Positions 28,150-37,449 of a stretch of 64,000 nt of DNA are shown here, in pieces. The notes below the pieces were generated by a model. The model did not search any database. It saw only the letters and a program-made list of their open reading frames with translations, and was not told the origin of the DNA. The stretch lies in contig CP097973.1 in assembly GCA_023703655.1 (NCBI GenBank), positions 1,261,893 through 1,325,892 on the forward strand, in the 5' to 3' direction. Position 1 is the first letter of the stretch. The number at the start of each line of letters is the position of its first letter. This DNA comes from SAR86 cluster bacterium (GTDB lineage Bacteria; Pseudomonadota; Gammaproteobacteria; Magnimaribacterales; D2472). Position numbers and translations under genes: made by a program.

Positions 28150-29496
28150 ATGGCTTTTTATGAATTTACATCTTTATTTGCTTCAACTGCGTGGGGTCCC
28201 TGGCTTGTTATATTGCTTGTGGGTTCAGGTATGTATTTTGCATTTGTCTCTAATTTTGCCCCCTATAAAAAAATATCGACTGGTTTGAAATTAATCTTTG
28301 AGAAGGACTCTGATAAAGAAGGATCAATATCCAAGTATCAAGCATTAACTGCCGCACTTTCTGGAACAATTGGTTTGGGAAATATTGCTGGTGTAGCATT
28401 AGCGATAAGTATTGCAGGGCCAGGAGCAGTTTTATGGATGTGGCTTACCGCCTGTGTTGGTATTGCAACAAAATTTTTTACATGCTCATTATCAGTTCTC
28501 TATAGAGAGAAGGATCGTGATGGAACCATTTTAAGTGGCCCGATGTATGTTATTAAAAATGGCCTCGGAAGAAATTGGCTGTTTTTAGCGTATTTTTTTG
28601 CATTCTTCGGCATGATTGGTGGTCTTCCCGCAGTACAAAGTAATCAAATTGTCCAAATAATAAGAGAATTATCTTTTCCTGAAATAGTTTCTCAAGACAT
28701 GTTGGTATTTAACCTTAGTATGGGGGTCATAATTACACTCGTAACTGGTCTAGTAGTGATTGGCGGACTCAAAAGGATTGCGCAAGCTTCAGCGTGGCTG
28801 GTGCCTTTCATGGGTGGTTTATATATTTTTGCAGCACTAATAATTTTAGTTTTAAATTTTAATGAGGTACCAGGCGTTATTTGGTTAATTATTACTGATG
28901 CCTTTAGCGGTAAAGCTGTAGTCGGAGGTACTTTGATGGGAGTAATTCTATATGGCATCCAGCGTGGAGCTTTTAGCAATGAAGCAGGCATCGGAACTGA
29001 ATCCCTTATCCATGGGACCGCTAGAACAAACAATCCGATAAAACAAGGATTGGTGGCAATGGTTGGTCCAATATTTGATACTTTGCTGGTTTGTACTGCT
29101 ACAGCAGTAGTTATTATAGTTTCAGGCTTGTGGTTAGATTCAGGTTACTCTGGAGTAACTCTTACAGCAATGGCCTTTTACCAAGAATTAGGAGTCTTTG
29201 GTACAGCAGTAGTGTTTATTTGCGTGCTTAGTTTTGGAATAAGTACCATGTTTACATATTCTTACTATGGGGCTATGTGTGCGCGATTTTTATTTGGCAA
29301 AATAGGTCAAAAAATTTATTCGTATATTTTTATAGCAACAATATTATTTTTCGCATCGATATCGTTAGAGTCAGCTATAAATATAATTGATGGTTCTTTT
29401 GCAATGATGGCAATTCCAACCCTTATTTCATCAATTTTACTTGCACCAAAAATTGTTGAACTTGCAAAAACTTATTTTACAGAAAAGTCCTTGTAA
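28150..29496 (+). CDS. AGCS-family sodium:alanine/glycine symporter
   Basis: The 448-residue protein has about 11 membrane segments with AGCS signatures: LTAALSGTIGLGNIAGVALA, GPGAVLWMWLTACVGIATKF, YREKDRDGTILSGPMYVI and GAFSNEAGIGTESLIHG. It imports alanine or glycine with sodium. The 2-bp spacing suggests co-transcription with the amidohydrolase, which might release the amino acid. It is convergent with the GNAT gene and overlaps it by 25 bp. Confidence 0.93.
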   Translation: MAFYEFTSLFASTAWGPWLVILLVGSGMYFAFVSNFAPYKKISTGLKLIFEKDSDKEGSISKYQALTAALSGTIGLGNIAGVALAISIAGPGAVLWMWLTACVGIATKFFTCSLSVLYREKDRDGTILSGPMYVIKNGLGRNWLFLAYFFAFFGMIGGLPAVQSNQIVQIIRELSFPEIVSQDMLVFNLSMGVIITLVTGLVVIGGLKRIAQASAWLVPFMGGLYIFAALIILVLNFNEVPGVIWLIITDAFSGKAVVGGTLMGVILYGIQRGAFSNEAGIGTESLIHGTARTNNPIKQGLVAMVGPIFDTLLVCTATAVVIIVSGLWLDSGYSGVTLTAMAFYQELGVFGTAVVFICVLSFGISTMFTYSYYGAMCARFLFGKIGQKIYSYIFIATILFFASISLESAINIIDGSFAMMAIPTLISSILLAPKIVELAKTYFTEKSL

Positions 29497-29984
29497 AGAT
29501 AAGTTACTGAATGGCCATCAGCAAAATCTTTACTTCCGCATGCCTTAAATCCAAGAGAATCATGGAATTTTAGTGAAACAGTATTTTTAGGAACAGTGTT
29601 TACCTCACAGCATATTACTGTTCTAGGGGATAGGTCTTCGGCAATCATCCTATACAAACTATTTCCTATTCCAAGTCTTCTTGAGTTTTTATCAATAGCA
29701 ATCCGATCAACATAAATAAAGGAATTAAATTTTTTACTCAAAAATTTATAGTTTTCAGAGTGATACTTTGCTCCCTCGGTCATGCATACCATGAAGCCAA
29801 TAAGATCGTTATCTTTATAAACAAAAAAATTAATGTTTGCTATATCGATGAGCGCCCCAAACTCTTGCTCATCCTTCAATGAGCCCACTTCTGGCACATT
29901 TAATTGATTTAAAGCATATGCCTTGCTCAATAAACTTGGTGAGATTTCAGTATCAAGTTTTACTATTGAAATCTTTGATTGCAT
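29472..29984 (-). CDS. GNAT-family N-acetyltransferase
   Basis: The 170-residue protein has the GNAT core IYVDRIAIDKNSRRLGIGNSLYRMI, with the acetyl-CoA-binding R/Q-x-x-G-x-G/A loop as RRLGIG, followed by CEVNTVPKNTVSLKFHDSLGF. The substrate is unknown. Its start overlaps the upstream crotonase by 32 bp and its end overlaps the convergent symporter. Confidence 0.85.
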   Translation of the reverse strand: MQSKISIVKLDTEISPSLLSKAYALNQLNVPEVGSLKDEQEFGALIDIANINFFVYKDNDLIGFMVCMTEGAKYHSENYKFLSKKFNSFIYVDRIAIDKNSRRLGIGNSLYRMIAEDLSPRTVICCEVNTVPKNTVSLKFHDSLGFKACGSKDFADGHSVTYLYKDFSVK

Positions 29985-30642
29985 CTAAAACTTTTCTTGC
30001 AGTTTCCTTTTGGGCACATTGCTTTGTTTTTTCATAAAATGGGTGTCCTAGAGTTGCTAAGTCACTGGCCTTTTCAAAAGCACGTGCCATTAAATTATCA
30101 GGCTCGGCTATTTCATCAAGATAGCCGACCTCCTTTGAGATTTCAAAATCAAAGGCATCAGCATGATAAACAGCACTATAAAAATGCTTCTTTGAGATCC
30201 TGTCTTGAATAATTGCCATAATCTGTGTCGGAATATCCATATTATTTCTAACCTCATTTGCTTGACAAATAAAATCACCTTTTATTCCAATCCGATAATC
30301 CGCACAACACAGAACAAAAACACCCATTGCAACCGCATGTCCTGTTGCTAATGCAATGATTGGTCTTGGAAATGTATATAGGTCATGAAGCATTTGATAG
30401 CCTGCACTAACCATTTTAGCAATTGCATCCATGTCTCCAGATGCTAAAGTTTTGAGGTCAAAACCACCTGAAAAAAGGCCATCGCGACCCTTTATTATAA
30501 GCGCACCCTTATCCTTCGGGACTTGTTCAAGAGATTCATTAAGTGAGGTAATCATTTCAAAAGAGAAAGCATTTGCTTTTCCATCATCTAGCGTAATGAT
30601 TGAGATCTCATCTTTAGTTTCTATGCTTGTTAGTGCTGTCAT
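29953..30642 (-). CDS. Crotonase-fold enoyl-CoA hydratase/isomerase-like protein
   Basis: The 229-residue protein is a short crotonase. Oxyanion-hole motifs are IKGRDGLFSGGFDLKTL and ATGHAVAMGVFVLCCADYRIG. Its glutamate at the second catalytic site is not obvious (QANEVRNNMDIP), so the reaction may not be classical hydration. It overlaps the LigT-like gene stop by 4 bp. Confidence 0.85.
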   Translation of the reverse strand: MTALTSIETKDEISIITLDDGKANAFSFEMITSLNESLEQVPKDKGALIIKGRDGLFSGGFDLKTLASGDMDAIAKMVSAGYQMLHDLYTFPRPIIALATGHAVAMGVFVLCCADYRIGIKGDFICQANEVRNNMDIPTQIMAIIQDRISKKHFYSAVYHADAFDFEISKEVGYLDEIAEPDNLMARAFEKASDLATLGHPFYEKTKQCAQKETARKVLDAIKDFNSKT

Positions 30643-31160
30643 TTTAAATTATGTGTTTTGATTACTTTCCATTGATTGATGTGTTCATTCACATCAACAA
30701 TTGAAATTTTACTCATTACTACCTCATTTGGCGATAAAAAACTTTCTATAGAAGACTGCTTTTTGCTCTCCTCAATATTTCCATAAAACAAACTAATATG
30801 TGGAAAAAAGTTTTCTGATTCTAATTCAAGCAACTTATCTAAAGTGTTCTTGAGTTTAAGCAAAGAATTATTTTTTTTGACTTTAAGAAATAAGGCCTGA
30901 AAAAACTCATTTTTAATTCCAAAACCACCTATATTCAACACTATTCTGCTATAACTTTTTAAATGCTTTGAAAGACAACTATCAATATCAAGAACTGAAT
31001 CTAAAATAGGGCCGGATAAAGTTAGATGAGGCTCAAAATTTGGTCCATTGAGTTTCTGATTAATATTATCTTTGAGAGCAGTTAATTCTTTAAGAGATGA
31101 ATCTTCAAATTGTCCCCATATATATAGAGCTTTTGAAATGCGTTGAGATGAGTCGCCCAT
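30639..31160 (-). CDS. 2'-5' RNA ligase / cyclic phosphodiesterase-like (2H) protein
   Basis: The 173-residue protein has the two HxT/S motifs of the 2H phosphoesterase superfamily: NFEPHLTLSGP (about residue 43) and FFPHISLFYG (about residue 120). Members cleave 2',3'-cyclic phosphates in RNA or nucleotides. It shares one base with the ceramidase-like gene upstream and overlaps the crotonase start. Confidence 0.8.
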   Translation of the reverse strand: MGDSSQRISKALYIWGQFEDSSLKELTALKDNINQKLNGPNFEPHLTLSGPILDSVLDIDSCLSKHLKSYSRIVLNIGGFGIKNEFFQALFLKVKKNNSLLKLKNTLDKLLELESENFFPHISLFYGNIEESKKQSSIESFLSPNEVVMSKISIVDVNEHINQWKVIKTHNLK

Positions 31161-32107
31161 TAGTAATTTCTTAAACTTCTTTCAGTTCTAAAGTAAAAGA
31201 AAAAAGAAAGAGTGGCAAAAGAGGATAATACATGCCAAATGCCATGTGGTTGTATCAAAGAATCAGGATTGCAAAATCGTGTACCTGGATAGCCTTGTAG
31301 CCAAATAATGAAGGCAATAAAGTAAAAACCACACCCTAAGAAGAACCATGGATTGTAAGTTCTTTTTATCACAGGCTCGGTCTTCATCAATACTGCTGGC
31401 AACCAAAAGAGAATAACCCACCAATAAGAACTGAAATCACTGATAATCTCATTTGGAAACGTTCCAAATAATGACATCACAGCGATAGCAATAAAACCTG
31501 AGAATAGTCTCATATAGTTTGACCAAAAGTTCATCAAAACCTCAGTAATAATCCACCACCCAATTGACAATGCCCAAAGATTAAAATTGATACCTAAATC
31601 GTATCCAAAAAACCAGCTTAGAAGTGCAAAAATAGTTATTAAAGATAAATAAGTTTTTATAAAAGAAGACTCTTTCCAATCGTTGCAAGTAAAAATATTT
31701 ATCAACCAAGGAATAGAAATATAAATAATCATGCTGAGCCAATCAGCCCATTGGCCCCAAGCAGTATGAGTGCCATGCATTAATAGCGAACCAGGTCCTA
31801 GAAAAACAGCTGCAGATGCATACAGTAATGCAATGAGATTTGGCCCTTTGAATTTTATAAGCTTTGCTCGTGGCTCTTTACTTAAGATCCAGAACATAAA
31901 TAAGCCAGTGATGATAAATCCTAAATTACTTAGAGCATTGACAGGCTCTCTAAAATAACCACCACTAATCCTTTCACACCAGCGTGAAACTGACCCAATA
32001 GAGTAGCCAGGTTCAACTGATAAGAAAAAGGGGAAGTTTGCAAGCGTTAAGTAAATTGCAAAAAATGCTACAACAAAGCTCAAAGGTAATAAGAAAACTC
32101 TATTCAT
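31160..32107 (-). CDS. Ceramidase-like multi-pass membrane hydrolase (CREST superfamily)
   Basis: The 315-residue protein has about eight membrane segments. Motifs of the alkaline ceramidase/PAQR superfamily are visible: EPVNALSNLGFIITG near the N-terminus, LLMHGTHTAWGQWADWLSM (His and Asp ligands), and the C-terminal HGIWHVLSSF with two His. The predicted role is zinc-dependent amide hydrolysis of a membrane lipid; whether ceramide is the substrate is uncertain. Confidence 0.78.
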   Translation of the reverse strand: MNRVFLLPLSFVVAFFAIYLTLANFPFFLSVEPGYSIGSVSRWCERISGGYFREPVNALSNLGFIITGLFMFWILSKEPRAKLIKFKGPNLIALLYASAAVFLGPGSLLMHGTHTAWGQWADWLSMIIYISIPWLINIFTCNDWKESSFIKTYLSLITIFALLSWFFGYDLGINFNLWALSIGWWIITEVLMNFWSNYMRLFSGFIAIAVMSLFGTFPNEIISDFSSYWWVILFWLPAVLMKTEPVIKRTYNPWFFLGCGFYFIAFIIWLQGYPGTRFCNPDSLIQPHGIWHVLSSFATLSFFFYFRTERSLRNY

Positions 32108-32121
32108 ATAATTCGTTAAAA

Positions 32122-32424
32122 CTAAATAACTTTTTCGAATCCTTCAAAATTTGGAGGGCCTAAATACAAATCTTGATTTTGTCCTGCATTCTTATGAGCC
32201 AATCTAAATGCTTCAGATTTTGTCCAAGCAATAAATGCATCTTTTGATTCCCACTTTGAATGAGAGGCATACAGTGAAAATTCTTTGGATTCCTCTCCTT
32301 TAATTAGGTTAAATTCTATAAATCCTGGAACTCCTTTTAAGTGCGAATCTCTATTTTTCAATACTTTTTCAAACGCATCTTCTTTGCCGGGCACAATTTT
32401 AAATCTATTCATAGCGATAAACAT
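32122..32424 (-). CDS. ABM-domain heme-degrading-type monooxygenase
   Basis: A 100-residue ferredoxin-like-fold antibiotic biosynthesis monooxygenase (ABM) domain, starting MFIAMNRFKIVPGKEDAFEK, with GVPGFIEFNLIKG and YASHSKWESKDAFIAW. This pattern resembles IsdG/HmoA-type heme monooxygenases. I use ATG 32424; ATG 32412 is an alternative, and the frame is open to a GTG at 32439 overlapping the upstream gene. Confidence 0.83.
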   Translation of the reverse strand: MFIAMNRFKIVPGKEDAFEKVLKNRDSHLKGVPGFIEFNLIKGEESKEFSLYASHSKWESKDAFIAWTKSEAFRLAHKNAGQNQDLYLGPPNFEGFEKVI

Positions 32425-32425
32425 A

Positions 32426-33274
32426 CTAAAAAATACCACTCCTATGTTTTGTATTTGGAGGGCCGAAAATAATCTTTAAACGTTTGCTTAGATTGTTGCT
32501 TTCGCTAAGCTCATGAAGCATGGACTTCCATCCCATAAAAGTAATTTTTACAGGATTAAATGTGTTTACGTTATTAACTAATCCAAATTTTACCTGAGAC
32601 ACTTCTGGTTCAAAAGTTCCAAACATTCGGTCCCATATAATTAAAAGATTGCCGTAATTTTTATCAATGTATTGTGTATTTGACCCGTGATGTACTCTGT
32701 GATGTGAAGGAGTATTAAAAACCCATTCTAGTGGACCGAGCTTATTTATGATTTGGGTGTGTCCTACGACCCCCCACAATGTGCTTATTACACCTGCAAC
32801 AGCTATCATAGTTGGCTCAAATCCGATAATTGGTAATACAGCAAAAAATGGAATCTTTGATATTGGACCAAACCAAGCTTGCCTAAAAGAAACTGCAAAG
32901 TTCATTTCTTCACTTGAGTGATGACTCATATGAACAGCCCACAAAAACCTAACCTTATGAGAAAGTCTGTGATAAACATAAAAAACCAAATCAATTAATA
33001 TAAATGTAAGCACCCATGCAACCCAAAGAGGCATTAAATTAACTAAATCGAAAAGCTTGAATTGATAAAGGTAAAAATGAAAAGCTAGGGTGGCGCTCTT
33101 GATGGCAAAACTCATACCGATGTTTCCTGACAGCAATCCTATGGTACACAAGGTGTCTTGCTTAGAATATAGAGATTTATTTTGAATGCTCGATATTACT
33201 GATTCAATAAAGATCATTGCCAGTATGATTGGCACTCCAATTATATAAACCTCTGCAATAGTAATCTGATTCAT
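32426..33274 (-). CDS. Sterol desaturase / fatty acid hydroxylase family protein
   Basis: The 282-residue membrane di-iron protein carries the histidine boxes HRLSH, HMSHHS and HRVHHG, with further His in the middle segment. It hydroxylates or desaturates a lipid; the substrate is unknown. It is adjacent to the ABM protein and near a ceramidase-like gene, suggesting membrane-lipid modification. Confidence 0.9.
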   Translation of the reverse strand: MNQITIAEVYIIGVPIILAMIFIESVISSIQNKSLYSKQDTLCTIGLLSGNIGMSFAIKSATLAFHFYLYQFKLFDLVNLMPLWVAWVLTFILIDLVFYVYHRLSHKVRFLWAVHMSHHSSEEMNFAVSFRQAWFGPISKIPFFAVLPIIGFEPTMIAVAGVISTLWGVVGHTQIINKLGPLEWVFNTPSHHRVHHGSNTQYIDKNYGNLLIIWDRMFGTFEPEVSQVKFGLVNNVNTFNPVKITFMGWKSMLHELSESNNLSKRLKIIFGPPNTKHRSGIF

Positions 33275-33292
33275 ATCAGCATTATATTTATT

Positions 33293-34150
33293 CTAATCAA
33301 TCTTTAAATCCGAAATTGAGATTATATCTGTGTTTTGGTTAAGAAAAGAATAAAGCTTCTCTCTTATATATGCATGCTCTGCATCGGTAAATCGCCAGTG
33401 TCCACCTCCATTAATTGTCACTAATTTGTTTGGTGTCGTAAGTTTTGCGTGCAAACTTAGAGCCTGAGTATATGGTACCAGCCTGTCGTCCGTGCCATGA
33501 ATTGAGATGATCGCAGGGGTGTCATTTGAGATATAGTTAATGGGAGAGTATTTATTTGAAAAATCTTTAAGGTTGGTATCTTCTGGCAGCCATCGTTGAA
33601 CAAAGTTTAAGAAAGGTCTTTCATTTCGTAAAAAATTGTCATTTGCTTCTATATCAGTAATCCCAAAAAAATTTAAAATAGCCTGAGGTTTATTACCTGT
33701 TACGCATCTATGTTTGTAACCTTCTGCATTCATTAAGCCAGCTAACAATGCAAGATGTCCGCCTGCACTTAACCCCATCAATATGGTCTTTTCTTGAGAT
33801 AAGCCGCGCCTTACGATTTCCTCTTCAACAAGTTTGTAGGCACACAAAACATCATCAATTGCATTGGGTGCAGTGTCACTTCCGATTCTGTAACCAATCA
33901 TGAATACGTTCATCTCTTGATTTAGATTAAAGTATGTTTGAAATCTTTTAACCCAGCGCGAGCTTGCTCTATCACCCCAAAGCCAACCACCACCATGTAT
34001 CCAAATAAGCACCTCATCTGATTTGCCGGGATAAAAATCAATCTTTTGTTTTTGGTGTTCGCCATAAGAAATCGACTGAAATTCTCCAAAACTGGTTGAA
34101 GCACATGAATGAAACATTAAAATTGTGAGTAGTGTTGTAAATAACTTCAT
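33293..34150 (-). CDS. Exported alpha/beta hydrolase (esterase)
   Basis: The 285-residue protein has a lipoprotein-like signal peptide ending MFHSCAS. The oxyanion motif is WIHGGGWLWGDR, the nucleophile elbow GLSAGGHLALLAG, the acid GTDDRLVP and the histidine NGGGHWRF. It is a carboxylesterase of the HGGGW group; the substrate is unknown. It is divergent from the TPR gene. Confidence 0.88.
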   Translation of the reverse strand: MKLFTTLLTILMFHSCASTSFGEFQSISYGEHQKQKIDFYPGKSDEVLIWIHGGGWLWGDRASSRWVKRFQTYFNLNQEMNVFMIGYRIGSDTAPNAIDDVLCAYKLVEEEIVRRGLSQEKTILMGLSAGGHLALLAGLMNAEGYKHRCVTGNKPQAILNFFGITDIEANDNFLRNERPFLNFVQRWLPEDTNLKDFSNKYSPINYISNDTPAIISIHGTDDRLVPYTQALSLHAKLTTPNKLVTINGGGHWRFTDAEHAYIREKLYSFLNQNTDIISISDLKID

Positions 34151-34204
34151 TGTATTTTTACTAAGGCTCTTGAAAAACTTTCTTTATATCGTATTTATTA
34201 GTTT

Positions 34205-34669
34205 ATGTTTAAACAAAAAATAACAATATTAAATTCAGCGATTATGTTGGTAATCTTATCTATGCCAGTTTTGTCTGTTAAATATGACAAACTTACGCCC
34301 AATGCTCAGTATACAAGAGCTGTTAAGTTTTTAGAAAAAGAAAGCTATAAAAAAGCTGAGAAAGCGCTAAAAGCTTACACCAAATCAACACCAGAGGATA
34401 CAGATGGCTGGAATCTGTATGCTTTTACTAACAGAAAACTTGGGAACTATGAAAAAGCTGAAGATTATTATCAAAAAGCACTAGAGCTCGATCCAAATAA
34501 TAAATCTGCGCTTGAATATCAAGGAGAACTCTTTGTTGAGCTAGGCCGACTAGATGAAGCTAACAATAATTTAGAAAAGCTCAGGATGCTGTGTAAAGAA
34601 GGCTGTTTAGAATTTCAAATGTTGGAAAGATATATTAATTCAGAATCAGAAAAGCTCTACAAAAAATAA
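34205..34669 (+). CDS. TPR-repeat exported protein
   Basis: The 154-residue protein has a signal peptide (about 1-24) and roughly three tetratricopeptide repeats (about 35-135), clearest in NYEKAEDYYQKALELDPNN. A scaffold role is likely. No neighbour on this strand identifies a partner. Its stop touches the convergent methyltransferase gene. Confidence 0.82.
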   Translation: MFKQKITILNSAIMLVILSMPVLSVKYDKLTPNAQYTRAVKFLEKESYKKAEKALKAYTKSTPEDTDGWNLYAFTNRKLGNYEKAEDYYQKALELDPNNKSALEYQGELFVELGRLDEANNNLEKLRMLCKEGCLEFQMLERYINSESEKLYKK

Positions 34670-35836
34670 TTACGGCTTTACGAAAAGCAATGTCATTCTG
34701 TCACTCTCGCCAATGGCTAGGTACTTTTCTCTGTCTTGGTCCTTTAGTCTCAAGTTTGGTGGCAACGTCCAGACGCCCTTAGGGTGATCGGCAGTATCTT
34801 TAGGATTAGAATTAATTTCTGATTTCCCCAACATGACAAATCCTGCATTTTGTGCAGCTTCGATTGCATAATTTTCAGTGACATATCCACTTTTTTTCAT
34901 CGAATCGACCGAGGTACCGCTTGGCGCACGATGCTCAACTACTCCCAATATTCCACCTGATTTAAGTGCAGTAAAGCTATTTTTAAATATTGAATCCACA
35001 CTTGATCCAATCCAATTATGAAGGTTTCTGAAAGTAACCACAGCATCTACGCTGCTAGGCTCAGCCAAACTTCCATTTAAATTAACTAATTTAATGGAGT
35101 CATAAATAGGATTGCTACTTAACTTTTCTTCAAAACGAGCTCTGCTTCTTTTTCGATAATTACTTTTAGAATTTGGATCGTGATGTGCTGCGATTAAATT
35201 TCCTTGTTCTAAATAGCTGGCAAATATTTCTGTGTACCAACCTCCACCAGGAGATAATTCAATAACCTTCATTGCTGGTGATATACCAAAAAATGTAAGC
35301 GTCTCATATGGATGTCTAAACTCATCACGAGCCATATTTTTCTCACTCCTTACGGTGTGTTCAAGCGCTGATACTAATCCCGAAGATTTTTGCTGAGGTA
35401 TATCCTTGTTAGAAAGCGAAATCATTTTCCAATTTTCATCAACATTGATAAATTCATACAAAGTATTTCCTGTAAAAAGCAACTCATTTTTATCATTGAA
35501 TCTGGAATAAATTACATCAGCAATGTACAGATCATTGCTTGGATATATCTTAATACTGTCAATTGTGCTGTAAGAATATCCTTCTTGAATGTTGTTTTTC
35601 ATATCTCGATAAACTGCCTTTACATCTTCAATAGTTTTGGCATTTTTGGAAAGCGAATTAAATTTAACTGGGACAGAAAAATGGCTAGCAATACCATCAA
35701 AGTCATTTTCAATAAAATCTTGCACGTATTCACGATATACCTCTTCAACTTCACTAAAAACATCTTTTTGTTCAGCTAATACATTTAAATGTATTAGCAT
35801 AAGAATTAAAGGTAAGGATATGTAGTATTTATTCAT
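34670..35836 (-). CDS. Exported fusion of SnoaL-like domain and COG4798-type methyltransferase
   Basis: The 388-residue protein starts at ATG 35836 with a signal peptide (about 1-21). Residues 25-150 look like a SnoaL/DUF4440 NTF2-fold domain (HFSVPVKF, ENWKMISLSN). The rest is a predicted methyltransferase with MKVIELSPGGGWYTEIFA and VVTFRNLHNWIG. Such methyltransferases are often exported, but SAM supply in the periplasm is puzzling. The frame is open to 35893, overlapping the cupin gene. Confidence 0.8.
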   Translation of the reverse strand: MNKYYISLPLILMLIHLNVLAEQKDVFSEVEEVYREYVQDFIENDFDGIASHFSVPVKFNSLSKNAKTIEDVKAVYRDMKNNIQEGYSYSTIDSIKIYPSNDLYIADVIYSRFNDKNELLFTGNTLYEFINVDENWKMISLSNKDIPQQKSSGLVSALEHTVRSEKNMARDEFRHPYETLTFFGISPAMKVIELSPGGGWYTEIFASYLEQGNLIAAHHDPNSKSNYRKRSRARFEEKLSSNPIYDSIKLVNLNGSLAEPSSVDAVVTFRNLHNWIGSSVDSIFKNSFTALKSGGILGVVEHRAPSGTSVDSMKKSGYVTENYAIEAAQNAGFVMLGKSEINSNPKDTADHPKGVWTLPPNLRLKDQDREKYLAIGESDRMTLLFVKP

Positions 35837-35876
35837 TTGATGACTCCAAGATTTTATAATTTGATAAATTAACAAG

Positions 35877-36236
35877 CTAGATCCATTGATCATTTTGTGC
35901 GGTCAAATCATTTATTACATCGCCAGTATTAAGCACGTCTTTTGGCTCGATTAACATTATTTTAGCTTCTTTTTTTGCTAATGGTTTGTGTTTAACTCCT
36001 TTAGGAACAACTAACATTTCTCCTGAATTTAGCTCAATTGTTTGGTCAGTGAATTCTATGTGGATTTGTCCCTCGATTACTATGAATACTTCATCAGTAT
36101 CTGAATGTTGGTGCCACACAAAATCATTTTTGATTTTTACCAATTTGAATTGATAATTATTCATCTCAGCGATCACTTTGGGTGACCAAGTATCTGCAAA
36201 CTTATTAAATTTATCTGAAAAGTTGATCTTTCTCAT
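35877..36236 (-). CDS. Cupin-domain protein
   Basis: The 119-residue single cupin has metal-binding motif 1 as WHQHSDTDEVFIVIEG and motif 2 as LNSGEMLVVPKGVKHKPLA. It likely binds a metal ion and a small molecule; the role is unknown. It lies between the alternative oxidase and methyltransferase genes on the same strand. Confidence 0.87.
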   Translation of the reverse strand: MRKINFSDKFNKFADTWSPKVIAEMNNYQFKLVKIKNDFVWHQHSDTDEVFIVIEGQIHIEFTDQTIELNSGEMLVVPKGVKHKPLAKKEAKIMLIEPKDVLNTGDVINDLTAQNDQWI

Positions 36237-36300
36237 ACACGCTTAAAATATTTAATAAGAATAGTATTAACTAACCGTCATATCAAACCAATTTAATAGT

Positions 36301-36957
36301 CTATGCGATTTTTCTTTTTTCTATTGAGTTCAAGTTACTAGTTCTTGAAGACGGTGAGTCTTCATTTGTGAAATCATCAGCGTAACTATGATTAACTTCA
36401 GCATGATGCATTTCATCTGCTCTGACACATTTTATTAGGTCAGATAATTTTGCTTTGGGACTAAGGCTGTAGTATTGAATTGCAATTTTTGGAGCCTTTA
36501 TATTTTCTACTTTGCCGTTTTCAACTAATTCTAGATATTCTGTATAGCTTTTGACTGCCTCATCTTCAAAATACCCAATCATTCTGTGAGATGTTTGTGG
36601 AAAAAAAATATACATCAGAGTGTAAAAAGTCATAAAAATACCCTGTGCAGCTATAACGAGCAGCCTTTCAAATATATTAGGTTTTGCAATCTCAATAAAA
36701 AACATAAGGTGCATTCTTTCATTCTCAGCCTCTGCAAGCATTTCTCTGATTTTTGGACCATAGCCAGTTTTCATCTTCCTTAGGCTCCTAAGGTGAATTA
36801 ACATCCCTGCAACCATTCCAGGAACACCAGCGATTGTTTCTAAAACTACTGCTCTGTGGCCATATCTTTTTGCAAAAAAAGTGTCTGCAATAAAACGAAA
36901 AAATTTAGTCATTGATAACGCAAAGAAGTTTGAAAAGGATTTCTTTTGTTTATGCAT
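36301..36957 (-). CDS. aox: Alternative oxidase (AOX)
   Basis: The di-iron quinol oxidase has all four helix motifs: VLETIAGVPGMV, AENERMHLM, GYFEDEAVKSY and RADEMHHAEV. It is 218 residues long and membrane-attached. It reduces oxygen with quinol electrons without pumping protons. It starts 1 bp after the stop of a cupredoxin gene, so the two are probably co-expressed. Confidence 0.93.
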   Translation of the reverse strand: MHKQKKSFSNFFALSMTKFFRFIADTFFAKRYGHRAVVLETIAGVPGMVAGMLIHLRSLRKMKTGYGPKIREMLAEAENERMHLMFFIEIAKPNIFERLLVIAAQGIFMTFYTLMYIFFPQTSHRMIGYFEDEAVKSYTEYLELVENGKVENIKAPKIAIQYYSLSPKAKLSDLIKCVRADEMHHAEVNHSYADDFTNEDSPSSRTSNLNSIEKRKIA

Positions 36958-36958
36958 C

Positions 36959-37399
36959 TTAATTTACTAAAGATAAATAATCTTTAGCTCGGTTTTTGTT
37001 AACAGCGATCATTGTCTCTAAGGCAGCTAGATTGTTGTTGATTTCATCCAGATTGGAAGGCGCTCCTACTTGTATAACTCCGATCATACCTAGCGCTATG
37101 TGAGGAGCACATTGGTAAACATAAACACCTTCAGTAGAAAATTCAACTTTGAGTTCTTCGTTCATCTCGCCTAACCAGGAATCTCCATCATTAGGAGAGA
37201 GGTATGAAATGGATTGTGAGTTATGAAGAGCATCCGTTGGTAAAAAAGTAACGGTGTCACCTACCGATACTTTCAAAAAGGGTGGATCAAAAACCATTAT
37301 CTGGCCATTGGCATCTGTATTTACCATTTTAACAAAATGATCTTCAGCAAATAATGATGAACATAAAAGAGTAATTGCTACTAGAAATAATGCTTTCAT
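36959..37399 (-). CDS. Pseudoazurin/plastocyanin-like cupredoxin
   Basis: The 146-residue periplasmic blue-copper protein has a signal peptide (about 1-18). Type-1 copper ligands are the His of DALHNSQS and the C-H-M set in YQCAPHIALGMIG. A 35-residue C-terminal extension follows the domain (DEINNNLAALETMI). It may carry electrons in an alternative respiratory branch, as it is the gene directly upstream of the alternative oxidase. Confidence 0.9.
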   Translation of the reverse strand: MKALFLVAITLLCSSLFAEDHFVKMVNTDANGQIMVFDPPFLKVSVGDTVTFLPTDALHNSQSISYLSPNDGDSWLGEMNEELKVEFSTEGVYVYQCAPHIALGMIGVIQVGAPSNLDEINNNLAALETMIAVNKNRAKDYLSLVN

Positions 37400-37449
37400 A
37401 TAATATAAGTTTTATTTATAACATATTATATCATAAATTTATATTTTAT

